Shown one piece after another: positions 54,891 to 63,040 of a DNA stretch of 64,000 nt. The DNA lies in NCBI GenBank assembly GCA_024641305.1, contig JAHEDI010000015.1, positions 1-64,000 of the forward strand, written 5' to 3'. The translations under genes and the position numbers were made by a program. The notes under the pieces were generated by a model. It did no database searches. It saw only the letters and a program-made list of their open reading frames with translations, and was not told where the DNA came from. Origin of the DNA: a bacterium. Its GTDB lineage: Bacteria; Actinomycetota; Acidimicrobiia; Spongiisociales; JAENVV01. Every line of letters begins with the position of its first letter. Position 1 is the first letter of the stretch.

Positions 54891-56145
54891 TCTCAAACTG
54901 ATCAAGCCGCGTGGTCCCGTTACGATTCGGGTGCGACCCCCTGGCTCGAAGAGCCTCACCAATCGGGCCTTGCTCATCGCTGCTTTGGCCCATGGAGAAT
55001 CGCGCCTTGAGAATCCGCTCCGATCCGACGACACGTTGGCGATGGCCGCCTGCCTCAGGTCCCTGGGTAGTCGGATTGCCGACGACGGTGACGATCTCGT
55101 CATCTCAGGAGGGCCGTTTCACCAACCGGTGACCCCGCTCGATGTCAACCTGTCGGGAACTGCCTTGCGATTCCTGGTCGCCGCGTCCGCACTCGTCCCG
55201 GGTGGGGCCACGGTCGATGGACGTCAGCGCATTCGCGAGCGACCGATCAGACCATTGACCGATGCCATGGCAGAGTTAGGCGTGAACGTTTCAGTCGATT
55301 CGCAAACCGGGGGTGCGCCCGTGGTGATCGGCGGGGGCGGCTTGCGGGGCGGGGCTGTCAGGATGGATGCTTCGGCGAGTTCCCAGCCGGTGTCGGCGCT
55401 CATGATGGTGGCTCCCTTCGCCACCGGTCCGGTCCGAATCGAGTTCTTGGGCGGCCAAAGTATCTCCGCACCGTATCTGCAAACAACGGCCGAAGTCATG
55501 GCCGCCTTCGGGGTTGAACCGGAACTGGCAATCGATCATGTTGTCATCCCAACGGGCCGGTATCGTCCGCTCGACTACGCGATCGAGGCTGACGCCTCGG
55601 CGGCCGTGTACGCATGGTGCGCGGCGGCGATCAGCGGGGGACAGGCTGTCGTGACCGGTATCGGGGCTAGTTCGAGCCAGGCCGACCTCGGCGTACTTGA
55701 GGCACTGGCGGCCATGGGCTGTGCCGTTGACGTCGGCTCGGAAGCGATCACCGTCCGAGCCCCCAGGCGCTTGACCGGGATAACCATGGATCTTGGTCAG
55801 TGTCCGGACGGGGCGATGGCCATTGCCGTCTGCGCGGCGTTTGCAGATGGACCATCACGGCTGACCGGACTCTCGTCCTGGGCCGTGAAAGAGACGGATA
55901 GGTTGGTGGCGGTCTCAACAGAACTCGCCAAGTTGGGTGTAGGCGTTGTGGCGACGAGGGACTCTCTGAACGTCGATCCTCCCTCGTTCATGGTCCCGAC
56001 GGACATACAGACCTACGATGACCATCGGATGGCCATGTCCTTCTCGTTGGCTGGACTTCGAGTACCGGGAGTCCGGATTGCCGATCCGGAGGTCGTTTCA
56101 AAAACGTGGCCGGGCTATTGGGAAGAGTTCGCCACATGGAGCTAG
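54871..56145 (+). CDS. aroA: 3-phosphoshikimate 1-carboxyvinyltransferase (EPSP synthase)
   Basis: A 424-residue enzyme of the shikimate pathway joining phosphoenolpyruvate to shikimate-3-phosphate. Key motifs: PPGSKSLTNRALLIAAL near the start (substrate Lys/Ser/Arg), LSGTALRFLVAASAL, DGRQRIRERPIRPL, and KETDRLVAVSTEL plus DDHRMAMSFSLAGL at the end. GSLTNR-type residues include the site where glyphosate binds in sensitive enzymes. Three in-frame ATGs exist; 54871 has AGGG at six bases upstream and was chosen. It overlaps rluB by 20 bases. Confidence 0.94.
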   Translation: MTLPMTDLKLIKPRGPVTIRVRPPGSKSLTNRALLIAALAHGESRLENPLRSDDTLAMAACLRSLGSRIADDGDDLVISGGPFHQPVTPLDVNLSGTALRFLVAASALVPGGATVDGRQRIRERPIRPLTDAMAELGVNVSVDSQTGGAPVVIGGGGLRGGAVRMDASASSQPVSALMMVAPFATGPVRIEFLGGQSISAPYLQTTAEVMAAFGVEPELAIDHVVIPTGRYRPLDYAIEADASAAVYAWCAAAISGGQAVVTGIGASSSQADLGVLEALAAMGCAVDVGSEAITVRAPRRLTGITMDLGQCPDGAMAIAVCAAFADGPSRLTGLSSWAVKETDRLVAVSTELAKLGVGVVATRDSLNVDPPSFMVPTDIQTYDDHRMAMSFSLAGLRVPGVRIADPEVVSKTWPGYWEEFATWS

Positions 56146-56789
56146 GCGGGTACGTGATCGCCATCGATGGGCCGGGGGGCAGCGGCAAAACCACAATCGC
56201 CCGGTCCGTTGCGATGGAATTGGAGCTGCCACATCTTGACACTGGCGCCTACTATCGGGCGGCTACGGTGGCCGTTCTTCGGGCCGGTATTGATTATGAA
56301 GATCACGAGGCGGTGGCCGCTCTCATCCGGGTTGTTGAGCTGAGGTATGACCGGGGGCGGATGCTGCTCGACGAAGAGGACGTCTCGGAGGCGATTCGTA
56401 GCGAGCAAGCGACGCTGGCGGTCTCGGCCGTGTCCGCAGTACCTGAGGTGCGGCGCCTGATGGTGCAGGCTCAACGGAACTGGGTCGCTGAGCGGGGTGG
56501 ATCGGCAGTCGTGGAGGGGCGCGACATCGGAAGCGTCGTATTTCCCGACGCGGCGTTGAAGCTGTTCGTTACTGCCCGTCCCGAGGTACGGGCCCGGCGT
56601 CGGGCTGGTGAGGTGGCCGGAGACCAGGAACTCATCGAGCAAGACCTGGCGAGACGTGACACGATTGACTCCACCAGAGCGGTTTCCCCGCTTCAGCACG
56701 CCCCTGATGCCGTTGAAATCGACACTAGCGATTTGTCGGTAGACGAAGTAATCGCCCGGGTGCTCACATTGGTAGCAGCTACTCGCTGA
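56136..56789 (+). CDS. cmk: Cytidylate kinase
   Basis: A 217-residue CMP/dCMP kinase. The P-loop reads IAIDGPGGSGKTTIARSVA (GxxGSGKT, with Gly where Ala is usual), followed by LDTGAYYRAATVAVL (substrate site) and VVEGRDIGSVVFPDA, then the lid region RRRAGEVAG with DTIDSTRAVSPL. It begins on an ATG 10 bases inside aroA and ends convergently with ispH, overlapping it by 11 bases. Confidence 0.95.
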   Translation: MELGGYVIAIDGPGGSGKTTIARSVAMELELPHLDTGAYYRAATVAVLRAGIDYEDHEAVAALIRVVELRYDRGRMLLDEEDVSEAIRSEQATLAVSAVSAVPEVRRLMVQAQRNWVAERGGSAVVEGRDIGSVVFPDAALKLFVTARPEVRARRRAGEVAGDQELIEQDLARRDTIDSTRAVSPLQHAPDAVEIDTSDLSVDEVIARVLTLVAATR

Positions 56790-57825
56790 TGAGGTCGAGG
56801 GCTTCGGTCGCGGTCCAGGACCGGTCATCTTCCAACAATCCCCGGCCGCCCCGGTCAGACGCCGAGAAACCGGCTTCGACCACCGCCTGTAGGGCGGTAA
56901 GAAATCCCCGGAGCTGTGGCGGTAATGGGAAGTATTCGCCTTCCTTCGTCACCTGGATCAACTCGACTCCATTGCGAGGATTGATGCGATCGATAACCTC
57001 CGACACGAGGTGGTCGGGGGCGGAGGCACCGGCAGTCACTCCGACTATCTCTACACCGGTCAACCACTCAGGCTCGATGGCCTCTGCGTTGTCAATCCGG
57101 TAGGCCGGAATGCCCGCCTCGTGCGCCACCCGGACGAGTGCCCTGGTGTTCGAAGATGAGTCGCTGCCAACCACCAGGACAAGATCGGCTGAGGTCGATA
57201 GCTGTTGGACCGCTTCCTGCCGGTTGGTTGTGGCATAGCAAAGATCAGACTTGCGAGCGGTCTTGAGTTCGGGAAACTCGGCTTGCGACTGTTGGAGCAC
57301 GTCCTGCCACTCGAACAGCCCGAGAGTGGTTTGGGCCAGCAAGGCGACCTTGGTCGGGTCCTTGGCGGTGAATGATTCCAATCCTCGCTCGGGTTCGATC
57401 AACGTGATGTGTTCAGGCGCCTCGGCGATCGTCCCGACCGCCTCGTCGTGGCCCTCATGACCGATGTAGAGGATTTGGAACCCTTTGTCCGTGAGAGTCT
57501 TCACCTCGTGGTGCACCTTGGTCACAAGCGGGCAGACGGCGTCAACCACAACTCCGGCCGAAGTCTGGGCAGCGGCCACGACCTCGGGGGCCGATCCGTG
57601 AGCCGATAGCATGACGGGTGCGCCGGGAGGCACGTCGTCCATACTGTTGACGAAAATAACCCCAACTCGTTCAAAAGCGTCAACCACCCAACGATTATGG
57701 ACGATCTCGTGGTAGCAATACACCGGCGCTTCGAAGACCCGCACCATCCAGGTGAGAGACTTGATCGCCATTTCGACACCTGCGCAGAAACCGCGGGGTT
57801 CGGCAAGTTGTACACGCTCGACCAT
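56779..57825 (-). CDS. ispH: 4-hydroxy-3-methylbut-2-enyl diphosphate reductase
   Basis: A 348-residue [4Fe-4S] enzyme catalysing the last step of the non-mevalonate isoprenoid pathway. The three cluster cysteines are in RGFCAGVEMA, VVDAVCPLVTKVH and SDLCYATTNRQ; the active-site Glu lies in the ITLIE / TNRQ neighbourhood, with HGSAPEV and EIVHN also present. Start: the ATG at 57823-57825 is seven bases after TAACAT, fitting the window's leaderless pattern; the ATG three codons upstream (57834) has no such signal. It is the only minus-strand gene in the cmk-der interval. Confidence 0.93.
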   Translation of the reverse strand: MVERVQLAEPRGFCAGVEMAIKSLTWMVRVFEAPVYCYHEIVHNRWVVDAFERVGVIFVNSMDDVPPGAPVMLSAHGSAPEVVAAAQTSAGVVVDAVCPLVTKVHHEVKTLTDKGFQILYIGHEGHDEAVGTIAEAPEHITLIEPERGLESFTAKDPTKVALLAQTTLGLFEWQDVLQQSQAEFPELKTARKSDLCYATTNRQEAVQQLSTSADLVLVVGSDSSSNTRALVRVAHEAGIPAYRIDNAEAIEPEWLTGVEIVGVTAGASAPDHLVSEVIDRINPRNGVELIQVTKEGEYFPLPPQLRGFLTALQAVVEAGFSASDRGGRGLLEDDRSWTATEALDLISE

Positions 57826-57832
57826 ATAGGCC

Positions 57833-57838
57833 ATGTTA
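57833..57838 (-). promoter_or_regulatory. Leaderless -10 element of ispH
   Basis: On the minus strand TAACAT is followed by seven bases and the ATG at 57825. No ribosome-binding site precedes either candidate ATG. Confidence 0.45.
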
Positions 57839-57885
57839 GAGGCCGCACTGGTGTACCCCGATTCCAATCGGCCCTCATTGCGCCC

Positions 57886-57891
57886 TAGAGT
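57886..57891 (+). promoter_or_regulatory. Leaderless -10 element of der
   Basis: TAGAGT lies six bases before the ATG at 57898; no Shine-Dalgarno sequence is present. The divergent ispH -10 is about 50 bases away. Confidence 0.45.
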
Positions 57892-57897
57892 TCTGTC

Positions 57898-59214
57898 ATG
57901 CGCAGACTCCCCATCATCGCCGTCGTCGGTCGTCCAAACATTGGCAAATCGACCTTGGTCAACCGCGTCATTGGGAAGCGCGAGGCAGTCGTTGAAGAAC
58001 AGCCAGGGGTTACGCGCGATCGGCGCGAGTTCATGGCCGACTGGGCGGGCAGGCAGTTTCTTCTGATCGACACGGGTGGATGGCAGGTCGACGAGAACGA
58101 ACATCTGGCGGCTGACATCTCCGCACAGGCTGAGGCCGCTGTGGCAGTCGCCGATGTGGTGCTTTTTGTCGTCGATGCCACGACTTCGCTTACCGACGAC
58201 GACCTAGGCATCGCCAAGTTGGTCCGCGGGGCCCGTAACGTCGTGCTGGCGGCCAACAAGGTCGACTCGGTGAACCAGCAGGATCTCCTGCCGGATTTGT
58301 GGGGCCTCGGGCTGGGGGAGCCTTCGCCGGTTAGCGCCCTCCACGGCCGAGGGATCGGCGATCTACTCGATCGTCTTGTCGACTATTTGCCGGCCACGAT
58401 GGAAGAATTTGTCGAAGACGAGGTTCCTCGACTGGCCATCATTGGTCGGCCCAACGTCGGTAAGTCGACACTCCTCAACCATCTGGTGGGGGAGCAGCGG
58501 GTGTTGGTATCACCGGTTCCGGGGACTACGCGTGACCCGATCGACGTGCGAGTCGTATTGGAGGGCAAGGAATATTTGGTGATCGATACGGCTGGAATGA
58601 AGCGCCAACCGAAGATCAAAGAGAGCGCTGACTTCTATTCCGTCCAACGGGCCAAGCGAGTGGTCGTCGAAGCTGATGTAGCGGTTCTCGTGATCGATGC
58701 GGTCGACGGTGTCACAGCCCAAGATCAACGTATTGCTGAGGAAGTCCGACTGGCGGGTACGGCGATGATCATCGTTGCCAACAAGTGGGATATTGCCGAT
58801 TCGGATGAGCGAGCCGTTACCGAGGACGGAATTGCCGATCGACTCGGATTCTGTTCGTGGGCGCCCGTCCTCCGGATGTCAGCCAAGACGGGTGCCCGAA
58901 CGCATCGGCTACCCAAGACCATCGTTCAGGTTCTCGACTCCAGTCACCGGCGACTCTCCACCGGGAAGCTCAATCGTCTCATTTCCGAATGGACTCAGGC
59001 ACACCCGGCCCCGGTTCGAAAGGGTCGGCGTCCCAAAGTGTTGTACGCGGTCCAGGCGGGTGTCCAACCGCCTACGTTCATCCTCTTCGTGGCCGGCGGA
59101 GAGCTGGGAGATGACTACCTCCGCTATATCGAGAACCGGTTGAGAGAAGCTATCGATTTTTCCGGGACTCCCGTGCATGTCATCGCTCGCAAACGGGCGA
59201 GTCGTGAGCACTGA
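57898..59214 (+). CDS. der: Ribosome-assembly GTPase Der (EngA)
   Basis: A 438-residue double GTPase needed for 50S subunit maturation. The first G domain has G1 GRPNIGKST (residues 11-19), G3 DTGGW and G4 NKVD. The second has G1 GRPNVGKST (183-191), G3 DTAGM and G4 NKWD. The C-terminal KH-like domain follows (RKGRRPKVLYAVQAGVQPPTFILFV). Length is close to the family's. It lies after cmk as in M. tuberculosis, but here ispH intervenes on the other strand. Confidence 0.96.
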   Translation: MRRLPIIAVVGRPNIGKSTLVNRVIGKREAVVEEQPGVTRDRREFMADWAGRQFLLIDTGGWQVDENEHLAADISAQAEAAVAVADVVLFVVDATTSLTDDDLGIAKLVRGARNVVLAANKVDSVNQQDLLPDLWGLGLGEPSPVSALHGRGIGDLLDRLVDYLPATMEEFVEDEVPRLAIIGRPNVGKSTLLNHLVGEQRVLVSPVPGTTRDPIDVRVVLEGKEYLVIDTAGMKRQPKIKESADFYSVQRAKRVVVEADVAVLVIDAVDGVTAQDQRIAEEVRLAGTAMIIVANKWDIADSDERAVTEDGIADRLGFCSWAPVLRMSAKTGARTHRLPKTIVQVLDSSHRRLSTGKLNRLISEWTQAHPAPVRKGRRPKVLYAVQAGVQPPTFILFVAGGELGDDYLRYIENRLREAIDFSGTPVHVIARKRASREH

Positions 59215-59347
59215 GCCGGAAGAACCGCCGCGCCCTCCGGTACCCTGGCACTTCAAGCTCATGGTTGGCCTGGCCGTCGTGTATGTCGGTTGGCGGGTGG
59301 TGCAGATGATTGGCTGGCTGGTTGATTGGGTGGCCAGCCGGGTCTAG
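59204..59347 (+). CDS. 47-residue membrane protein after der
   Basis: A GTG-started open frame overlapping the der stop by 11 bases. It encodes an acidic, Pro-rich start (STEPEEPPRPPVPWHFK), one hydrophobic segment (LMVGLAVVYVGWRVVQMIGWLV) and a short tail DWVASRV. The composition and the tight coupling to der support a real small membrane protein. No family recognised. Confidence 0.62.
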   Translation: MSTEPEEPPRPPVPWHFKLMVGLAVVYVGWRVVQMIGWLVDWVASRV

Positions 59348-59406
59348 CCGATCATGCTCGATCGTGACATGTCCAACCGGACCGTGTGGTATCGAATCAT
59401 GATGTG

Positions 59407-59483
59407 TGGTCGGGCTGGCGGGATTTGAACCCGCGACCTCTTGTCCCCCAGACAAGCGCGCTACCAAGCTGCGCCACAGCCCG
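59407..59483 (-). tRNA. tRNA-Pro (anticodon GGG)
   Basis: Minus-strand cloverleaf: acceptor CGGGCTG pairing with CAGCCCG, D-arm GCGC...GCGC, anticodon stem CTTGT/ACAAG with loop CTGGGGG (anticodon GGG), T-arm GCGGG TTCAAAT CCCGC. Discriminator A (59410) is followed by an encoded CCA (59409-59407). Confidence 0.95.
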
Positions 59484-59543
59484 TTTCCGTCAGACTAGCG
59501 GGGCGGACCTGGCCCCGATCCGAACGGTAGGTGGTGGTCTCGG

Positions 59544-59573
59544 TTGCAGAATCCGAGCGGAAACCTGTAATCT
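59544..59573 (+). promoter_or_regulatory. Candidate promoter of the peptide transporter operon
   Basis: TTGCAG (59544-59549) and TAATCT (59568-59573) with 18-base spacing lie about 150 bases before the substrate-binding protein start, leaving a long leader in which I recognise no riboswitch. Confidence 0.4.
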
Positions 59574-59726
59574 GCATCTGCTCACGCATAGCGTGTGTGC
59601 GTACCTTCCCCATGCGGGCTGGCGGGCGGCTGAGGGCTGCTCGTCAAACCGCGTGAGAGAGGCAGGCGTTTTCTGCCCAGGCAGAACTCGTGCGCAAGAT
59701 TGACCGAAATATTGGAGGACATGACG

Positions 59727-61718
59727 GTGAGAGCCTCATCGAAGTTTCCATGGCGGTTCGTAGCACTCCTGGCAGTACTTGCCATGATTGCCGCGGCCTG
59801 CGGTGGCTCAACGAGTGATACAACGGCAGCGCCTGGCGATGACGTTACAGAAACGACAACTGGAACAGATACCCCTGACACGACCATGACGGACGATACG
59901 ACTCCGCCATCGGCCGACGCGTTTGAGTACAAGATCGCGGTGATTGAGGATTTCACCACCGACAACTACTGGACCTACCTCGACACCGACAACTCCGTGT
60001 ATAACGGATACCTGCTCGGTGGACAGGCTGCTGCCGTCTACACCCAGGTGGCTCCCAGCTTCACGCTGGCGCCTTCTTTGGCTGTCGACGCAGTGCCGCC
60101 AATCGGCGCGGCCGACGGTGACAACTGGGTGATCTCGGTTGCACTTCGAGAAGGCCCGACGTGGTCCGATGGCGAAGCCATCGACGCCAACGACGTTGCG
60201 TTCACGTTCAACACGGTCAAGGATCTCGGCCTCGGCGGTAACTGGCTGAGTTCGATTCCGTTGGCAAGTGAGGACGATCCAACGACCACCGATGCGGACG
60301 AGTCGGCTGTTGGCCTGCTTTCGGTTGAAGCCGCCGACGACTACACGGTCGTCTACACCTTCAACGGCGCTCCTGGCCTGCCGCTCTGGCAGTACGGCGC
60401 CGCTCAGTTCCCGGTCATGCCAGAACACTTCTGGGGCCCGATCGTCGCGTCTTCGGCCGATGCAGAGACCTTTGAAGCTTCTTCTGGTGCAGGCGCTCCC
60501 TCTGCTGGTGGGTTCACGTTCACGAGCCGTGAAGAAGGGGCTTTTGCTCGTTTGAGCGCAGCCCCGTACTACGACACCGGCGCCAAGACCGTGGTTTACG
60601 AGAACGGTGCAGTCGAGTACACCAGCCCGGACGGGGTAACCGAGTCCTACGGTGGCACGCCTGAAGGCGATGTTGTCTCCGAGGATGTTGTCGGCCCGTA
60701 TGCGAGCGAAGTTGTGTTCACCGTGACCGGTGGACAGGACCAGGCCGTATTGGCGCTTACCGAAGGTGAAGTCGACTTTTGGTTGACCCCGCTCGGTGTA
60801 CAGCGTGGGTTCCTCGATCGCATTCTTGCCGAGCCCGACCTTGAGGTCATCACGAACCCGAACTCGGGCTTCCGCTACCTCTCGTTCAACACGCGCAAGT
60901 TCCCGATGTCTGACACCGCGTTCCGTCAGGCGATGGCTTGCATGATCGACAAAGAGTTCATGGCGAACAACGTTCTTCAGGGCGTCGCCATTTCCCTCGA
61001 CACGACCGTACCTCCTGCCAACTCCTACTGGCACAACGCCTCCATTGAGGCGATTTGTGCAGGACTGAGCCAGGAAGAGCGCGTCGCTCAGGCCATCACC
61101 ATCCTCAAGGATGCTGGTTGGACGTGGGACGTTGAGCCTGCATGGGATCCCGACAACTTGGACGTCATCCCGAAGGGTGAAGGCCTCAAGTTGAACGGTG
61201 AAGCCATTGGCGACTTGACCGTGTTGGCTCCTGGACCTGGTTACGACCCGCTCCGTGCGACCTACTCGCTGTTCATTGAAGACTGGGCCCAGGACCTCGG
61301 TATTCCGTTGTCCGCTGAGCCGACGGGCTTCAACGTCATCGTTGAGAAGGTGTTCGGTCCTACCGACTGGGATATGTATATCCTCGGTTGGGGTACCGGC
61401 GTGTTCCCGGACTATGTCGTCGACTTCTTCGAGTCGTCACAGGATTCGGCTGAAGGTGGCTTCAACACGCCAGGCTTCAAGAATGCCGAATTCGACGCTC
61501 TGGCAGCCGAGTTCAAGCAAGCTACCGAACTGGCCGACGCTCAGCAACTGGTCTTCCAGATGGAAGAAATCATCGCGACAGAAGTGCCATACGTGGTGCT
61601 CTTCACGACTCCAGTTCTTGAGGCCTATCGCAACAACCTCTCTTTCCCGTTCACAGCGGGTCTGGGTGGTATCCAGCAATGGAACGGTTCGCAAGCCTCA
61701 GTCCGGTCTTCGCAGTAA
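59727..61718 (+). CDS. ABC transporter substrate-binding lipoprotein (oligopeptide/nickel family)
   Basis: A 663-residue SBP_bac_5 protein. A lipoprotein signal ends at lipobox AAAC with Cys25, followed by a Ser/Thr/Asp-rich linker (SDTTAAPGDDVTETTTG-type). The binding fold includes ALREGPTWSDGEAIDANDVAFTFN, the family's hallmark segment, and SGFRYLSFNTRKFPMSDTAFRQAMACMID. It captures peptides or similar solutes for the permeases that follow. Start: GTG at 59727, eight bases after GGAGG; the ATG at 59721 is only two bases from it and unlikely. Confidence 0.9.
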   Translation: MRASSKFPWRFVALLAVLAMIAAACGGSTSDTTAAPGDDVTETTTGTDTPDTTMTDDTTPPSADAFEYKIAVIEDFTTDNYWTYLDTDNSVYNGYLLGGQAAAVYTQVAPSFTLAPSLAVDAVPPIGAADGDNWVISVALREGPTWSDGEAIDANDVAFTFNTVKDLGLGGNWLSSIPLASEDDPTTTDADESAVGLLSVEAADDYTVVYTFNGAPGLPLWQYGAAQFPVMPEHFWGPIVASSADAETFEASSGAGAPSAGGFTFTSREEGAFARLSAAPYYDTGAKTVVYENGAVEYTSPDGVTESYGGTPEGDVVSEDVVGPYASEVVFTVTGGQDQAVLALTEGEVDFWLTPLGVQRGFLDRILAEPDLEVITNPNSGFRYLSFNTRKFPMSDTAFRQAMACMIDKEFMANNVLQGVAISLDTTVPPANSYWHNASIEAICAGLSQEERVAQAITILKDAGWTWDVEPAWDPDNLDVIPKGEGLKLNGEAIGDLTVLAPGPGYDPLRATYSLFIEDWAQDLGIPLSAEPTGFNVIVEKVFGPTDWDMYILGWGTGVFPDYVVDFFESSQDSAEGGFNTPGFKNAEFDALAAEFKQATELADAQQLVFQMEEIIATEVPYVVLFTTPVLEAYRNNLSFPFTAGLGGIQQWNGSQASVRSSQ

Positions 61719-61737
61719 CCCTGCTTAGGTAACGATT

Positions 61738-61772
61738 GAAAAACCGGGGAGGGCCTAAGCCCTCCCCGGTTT
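61738..61772 (+). terminator. Terminator/attenuator between binding protein and permease genes
   Basis: A perfect 14-base stem (AAACCGGGGAGGGC / GCCCTCCCCGGTTT) with a CTAA loop, 20 bases after the substrate-binding protein stop, ending in TTT-C-TGTT. Partial readthrough would keep the binding protein in excess over the permeases. Confidence 0.88.
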
Positions 61773-61868
61773 CTGTTAAGGCGTGATGCCGATAACCGTC
61801 TTCGCGTGTACGTCGCAGCGTGATAGGTGAGCGGGTATCATGCCAACGCCTTCACGAAAGGATCTCCG

Positions 61869-63035
61869 TTGGGCCGTTATGTCATCAAGCGATTCGTGCA
61901 AATGGTTGTGCTGTTCCTGGTCTTCTTTGCCTTGTCGTGGATCGCCCTTCAGGCGATCCCGGGGAACAGCATTGAGCAGCAGCTTCGCTTGAATCCCAAC
62001 TTGCCGCCCGAGGCGATCACTCAAGCATTGGCCCGTCGCGGTCTCGACAAACCTCCTCTTGAGCAGTTCTGGCTGTACACCAAAGCCTTCTTCACCGGTG
62101 ACCTTGGCGTCAGCTGGTCGCGCTACCCCCAGCCGGTGAGCAAGCTTATCGCCGAGCGATTGCCGCGCACGGTGATGCTGTTCTCGGTCGCATTGTTGTT
62201 TCAGTATCTGATCGGTTTTCAGGCAGGCAAGTATCTCGCCTGGCGTCGGAACAAGCGAGGCGAGATAGCGATCACCATCGCCGGAGTCTCATTGTTCACG
62301 GTCTTCTATCCGTGGTTCGGCCTCATGATGATCCTCCTGTTTGCGGTCAAGCTCGGATGGGTTCCGACCAACGGCTTCATCGTCGAGGCGACCTGGCGGG
62401 GTGCCCCGGTTTCAGCTAACCATGTGATGGTCATCATGTTCTTCTCGTTGCTGGCGGTGACCGCCTTCATCGGACTGACCTCCTGGGCGTCGAGTCGCCT
62501 CGACCAACCCAATCGACGTCGGTTGGTCAAGATCGGGGCCTGGGTGGTTGGCCTTGGCGGGTTCTGGTTGTTCTGGGCAACGAACCAGTACCTGGTGTAT
62601 GCCAAGGATGTGGCGGTTCATCTCGTTCTGCCGGTAAGTGTCCTCACCATGGTTGGGTTTGCCGGTGTCATGCTCATTACCCGCACCTCAATGTTGGAAA
62701 CCATGAAGGAAGACTTTGTCACCACGGCAAGAGCCAAAGGCTTGAGTGAGGCGATGGTCCGTGATCGGCACGCCGCTCGCACCGCCCTCCTGCCGGTCTC
62801 GACTTCGCTCGTCCTGGCGGTTGCCACCGTTATCGACGGAGGGATCATCACCGAGTCGATCTTCGGTTGGCCCGGCATGGGCCAGCTCCTTTTGGCGTCC
62901 GTGGTATCCGAAGACATACCGGTCGCGCTGGCCGCTTTCTCCTTCACGGGAATCCTGGCCCTTTTGGGCCACTTTGCAGCCGACATCTTGTATGGGGTGC
63001 TTGATCCCCGTATCCGAGTCACGAGTCAGGGGTAA
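61869..63035 (+). CDS. ABC transporter permease (DppB/OppB type)
   Basis: A 388-residue integral membrane permease. The N-terminus GRYVIKRFVQMVVLFLVFFALSW and the AIPGN loop are typical, and the ATPase-contact EAA loop is TTARAKGLSEAMVRDRHAART. It is longer than usual DppB (about 310-340) because of two extra hydrophobic segments around residues 190-260. Start: TTG at 61869 with AAAGGA six bases upstream; a GTG at 61827 is in frame but without such a signal. It follows the terminator after the binding protein gene. Confidence 0.88.
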   Translation: MGRYVIKRFVQMVVLFLVFFALSWIALQAIPGNSIEQQLRLNPNLPPEAITQALARRGLDKPPLEQFWLYTKAFFTGDLGVSWSRYPQPVSKLIAERLPRTVMLFSVALLFQYLIGFQAGKYLAWRRNKRGEIAITIAGVSLFTVFYPWFGLMMILLFAVKLGWVPTNGFIVEATWRGAPVSANHVMVIMFFSLLAVTAFIGLTSWASSRLDQPNRRRLVKIGAWVVGLGGFWLFWATNQYLVYAKDVAVHLVLPVSVLTMVGFAGVMLITRTSMLETMKEDFVTTARAKGLSEAMVRDRHAARTALLPVSTSLVLAVATVIDGGIITESIFGWPGMGQLLLASVVSEDIPVALAAFSFTGILALLGHFAADILYGVLDPRIRVTSQG

Positions 63036-63040
63036 TCCGG

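Noticed and set aside
59484-59726. Riboswitch in the leader of the transporter operon
   Set aside because: Small hairpins can be drawn, but no conserved riboswitch core was recognised.
59808-61034. A 408-codon open frame on the minus strand
   Set aside because: It is antisense to the substrate-binding protein, whose protein sequence is clearly functional; the antisense translation shows no domain.
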